From assembly GCA_029335925.2 (NCBI GenBank), contig JARJMX020000141.1, positions 1 to 7,554 of the forward strand: a stretch of 7,554 nt of DNA, given 5' to 3'. The notes under the pieces were generated by a model. It was not told the origin of the DNA. It ran no database searches and saw only the letters and a program-made list of their open reading frames with translations. This DNA comes from Gammaproteobacteria bacterium (GTDB lineage Bacteria > Pseudomonadota > Gammaproteobacteria > Halothiobacillales > Halothiobacillaceae). The position numbers and the translations under genes were made by a program. This document shows, in pieces, positions 6,485 to 7,554 of the stretch. Numbering within the stretch: the stretch's first letter is position 1; each line of letters starts with the position of its first letter.

Positions 6485-6961
6485 TCAAAGCTTAGCGGGC
6501 AAGTGCTCACGAATCTGCTCCGCCGAAAAGTGCGTGAGTTCCTTGTGGAACTCGCCTGCCAGCTTGGCATGCACAGCCTTGTCAGTCGCATCACGCAACA
6601 ACCCCAGAAAATGTGGCGGCGCCACCACATAGAGGCGGTCGTACTCAGCCGCATCAGCATGCAGGGTTGCGGCCACCTCCTTGGCAAAGCGGATGGCCTC
6701 CTCCTCTTTGGGGGAAATCTTCTCATCCATGCCAAACTTGCTGTGCATCCCCGGCACGCTGCTCATGCCCGGTTCATCCGAAGCCATCTCACTCGCCTTG
6801 CGCAGCGATTCCGGATGGCTCAAATCCTTGATCTCGACCAGGGCACCGACCAACGCCTCTGCGGAAGGCGCATACTGGGAACCGCCCTGGACGGAAGCCT
6901 CTTCATCCACGCGGAAGAAGCGTGCGCGCGCCGCATCGGCTACTACGACCCAAGTCTTCAT
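6485..6961 (-). CDS. 'Host attachment protein' family (PF10116-type)
   Basis: A 158-residue soluble protein that matches the family named after an Agrobacterium attachment locus. Its biochemical role is not established, and some analyses place such proteins near the archaeo-eukaryotic release-factor fold. Family marks are the start WVVVADAARARFFRVD (4-19), DLSHPES (46-52), SDEPGM (61-66), the acidic PKEEEAIRFAKEVAATL (84-100), and the signature YVVAPPHFLGLLRD (111-124) followed by KELTHFSAEQIREHLPAKL. There is no signal peptide or membrane segment. The ATG at 6961 has GAAGGGG about 9 bases upstream. The gene stands alone: repeats lie upstream and a strong terminator downstream, so it is probably a single-gene unit. 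The stretch around residues 62-79 is rich in Gly, Met and Ser. The name should not be read as evidence for an interaction with a host. Confidence 0.88.
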   Translation of the reverse strand: MKTWVVVADAARARFFRVDEEASVQGGSQYAPSAEALVGALVEIKDLSHPESLRKASEMASDEPGMSSVPGMHSKFGMDEKISPKEEEAIRFAKEVAATLHADAAEYDRLYVVAPPHFLGLLRDATDKAVHAKLAGEFHKELTHFSAEQIREHLPAKL

Positions 6962-7005
6962 CGTCTAGTTCCCCTTCTCTTGTTGGGCAATTCCAGCATA
7001 GCGCA

Positions 7006-7061
7006 GTAATCCGGATGAAGCGAAGCGGAATCCGGGAAGTCATCCAGATCCTGGATTCCGC
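7006..7061. repeat. Composite REP-like element with nested palindromes
   Basis: The element begins GTAATCCGGATGAAGCGAAG and closes with CGGAATCCGGG. CCGGAT (7011-7016) pairs with ATCCGG (7030-7035). GCGGAATCC (7025-7033) is also a perfect inverted repeat of GGATTCCGC (7053-7061). Between them ATCCAG-atc-CTGGAT (7042-7056) is a third palindrome. The GTAGCCCGGATGAAGCGAAG family, as I recall it, is common between genes in gamma- and betaproteobacteria. A further partial copy, TAGCCCGGATGGA, is at 7142-7154. It lies upstream of the host-attachment gene. Confidence 0.55.
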
Positions 7062-7105
7062 CTGACCGCGAGGCTGGCGCAGCCTGCTCCAACCGGGCCA
7101 CATGA

Positions 7106-7184
7106 CTTCCCCCCTGTGGGGGAAGGGGGAGAGGGGGGAGATAGCCCGGATGGATCAGCACCCTCCCCCTTGAGAGGGAGGGGG
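7106..7184. repeat. C-run/G-run hairpin cluster
   Basis: CTTCCCCC (7106-7113) and GGGGGAAG (7118-7125) form a perfect 8-pair stem with a 4-base loop. CCCTCCC (7161-7167) and GGGAGGG (7176-7182) form a second. Between them lie G-runs of 5 and 6 (7125-7129, 7133-7138), which can pair instead with the C-rich 7161-7170. No reading frame here looks like protein. Its role is unknown; it may be another intergenic repeat. Confidence 0.45.
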
Positions 7185-7212
7185 AACAGCGCGTGGAACG
7201 TTGCGCAAGACC

Positions 7213-7256
7213 AAAAAATGAAAACGAGGTTCGGCACTCGAATGAACCCGCCGAAC
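7213..7256 (-). terminator. Candidate terminator of the DUF1640 gene
   Basis: A perfect 7-base inverted repeat, GTTCGGC (7229-7235) and GCCGAAC (7250-7256), with a 14-base loop. On the minus strand it is followed after four bases by TTTT (7221-7224) and TTTTTT (7213-7218). It is 64 bases beyond the DUF1640 stop codon. The long loop and the 4-base gap before the T-run make it weaker than the terminator at 6433-6457. Confidence 0.4.
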
Positions 7257-7270
7257 AAAGTAAAAAAATA

Positions 7271-7290
7271 AAGGTCTGTCCCCTATTTTC
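7271..7290. mobile_element. Motif resembling RAYT/IS-flanking sequence, no transposase
   Basis: AAGGTCTGTCCCCTATTTTC reads GAAAATAGGGGACAGACCTT on the other strand. I recall the core AATAGGGGACAGACC as a frequent sequence next to REP-associated tyrosine transposases in gammaproteobacteria. No transposase reading frame is in the window, so this would be a remnant or a lone end. Recognition is from memory. Confidence 0.35.
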
Positions 7291-7319
7291 CGCTGACCGT
7301 TTTCTCCTTAAGAAAATCG

Positions 7320-7554
7320 TCAGGGGATAAAAAGCCTGGCAAGAGTCGCGACAGCGATGCCGATCAGCAACCCAACCATCCATTTCAGCAGATTCAAGTC
7401 TGCCCTAACCGGCACAAGCTCGATCTGAAGATCCTTGCGGGTGACCAATTCCGACTCATCAATCGCCGCTCGCATGGCCTCGGTGAGTGCCTCGGCCTGC
7501 TTCTGCTCAAAACCTGCATCCTGCAGCTTACGGACAAACTTGTGCGTATCGAAG
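7320..7554 (-). CDS. DUF1640 (CCDC90/MCUR1-like) coiled-coil membrane protein, C-terminal part
   Basis: The frame enters from the right edge (first full codon at 7553) and runs 77 residues to a TGA at 7320-7322; the start is outside the window. It begins FDTHKFVRKLQDAGFEQKQA, then EALTEAMRAAIDESELVTRKD, the hallmark of DUF1640: an 'F-DT-K-V-L--AGF---QAEA-' head followed by 'ELVTK-DL' and a helical stretch. A single hydrophobic helix near residues 57-75 (LLKWMVGLLIGIAVATLARL) ends the protein four residues before the end of the chain (FIP). The layout is a cytoplasmic coiled coil with a C-terminal membrane anchor. The coiled-coil part between the head and the anchor is short here (about 15 residues). 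Bacterial members have no settled function. They are often near phage or mobile regions, and the repeat-filled downstream gap fits loosely with that. Confidence 0.85.
   Translation of the reverse strand, partial: FDTHKFVRKLQDAGFEQKQAEALTEAMRAAIDESELVTRKDLQIELVPVRADLNLLKWMVGLLIGIAVATLARLFIP

Noticed and set aside
7295..7321. Hairpin around the DUF1640 stop (GACCGTTTTC with GAAAATCGTC)
   Set aside because: It has two mismatches in ten and an AT-rich stem and no T-run; the repeat at 7213-7256 is a better terminator candidate.
6958..7383. 141-codon minus-strand frame across the repeat region
   Set aside because: It crosses the real DUF1640 stop region in another frame and is made of Pro/Ser/Arg-rich translation of G/C-run repeats; its first residues only shadow the DUF1640 end.

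Overview
This is a GC-rich, gene-dense bacterial chromosome segment. The protein families (MoeA/MoaC/MoaA, oxygen-dependent protoporphyrinogen oxidase, YneI/Sad-type aldehyde dehydrogenase, DUF1640) and the REP-type palindromes between genes suggest a proteobacterium, most likely a gammaproteobacterium. That placement rests on general resemblance only.

Left third (1-2365, + strand): molybdenum cofactor (Moco) biosynthesis. The 3' half of moeA overlaps moaC by 4 bases. A 235-base gap follows, then moaA, which starts at GTG. MoaA and MoaC make cyclic pyranopterin monophosphate from GTP; MoeA inserts molybdate at the end of the pathway. The gap is the most informative non-coding stretch in the window. 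It holds two dyad sites of identical geometry, CGTTAT-12 nt-ATAACG at 1167-1190 and CGTTAT-12 nt-ATGACG at 1325-1348, which match the form of the E. coli ModE (molybdate-responsive regulator) operator. A hairpin and an AT-rich promoter-like island lie between them.

Middle (2432-6457, - strand): a run read leftwards of aldehyde dehydrogenase, EamA/DMT-type transporter and protoporphyrinogen oxidase (hemG). The last two overlap by 28 bases and are probably co-translated. moaA and hemG converge across 66 bases. The 267-base gap between the dehydrogenase and the transporter contains REP-like palindromes and a strong hairpin.

Right end (6433-7554, - strand): a clear intrinsic terminator, a 'host attachment protein' family gene, a 358-base gap filled with palindromic repeats and G/C-run hairpins, a motif resembling those flanking REP-associated transposases, and the 3' end of a DUF1640 coiled-coil membrane protein gene running off the window.

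I see no CRISPR array, tRNA, rRNA, intact transposase or clearly new multi-gene system. The strongest non-routine observation is the pair of ModE-like sites upstream of moaA.
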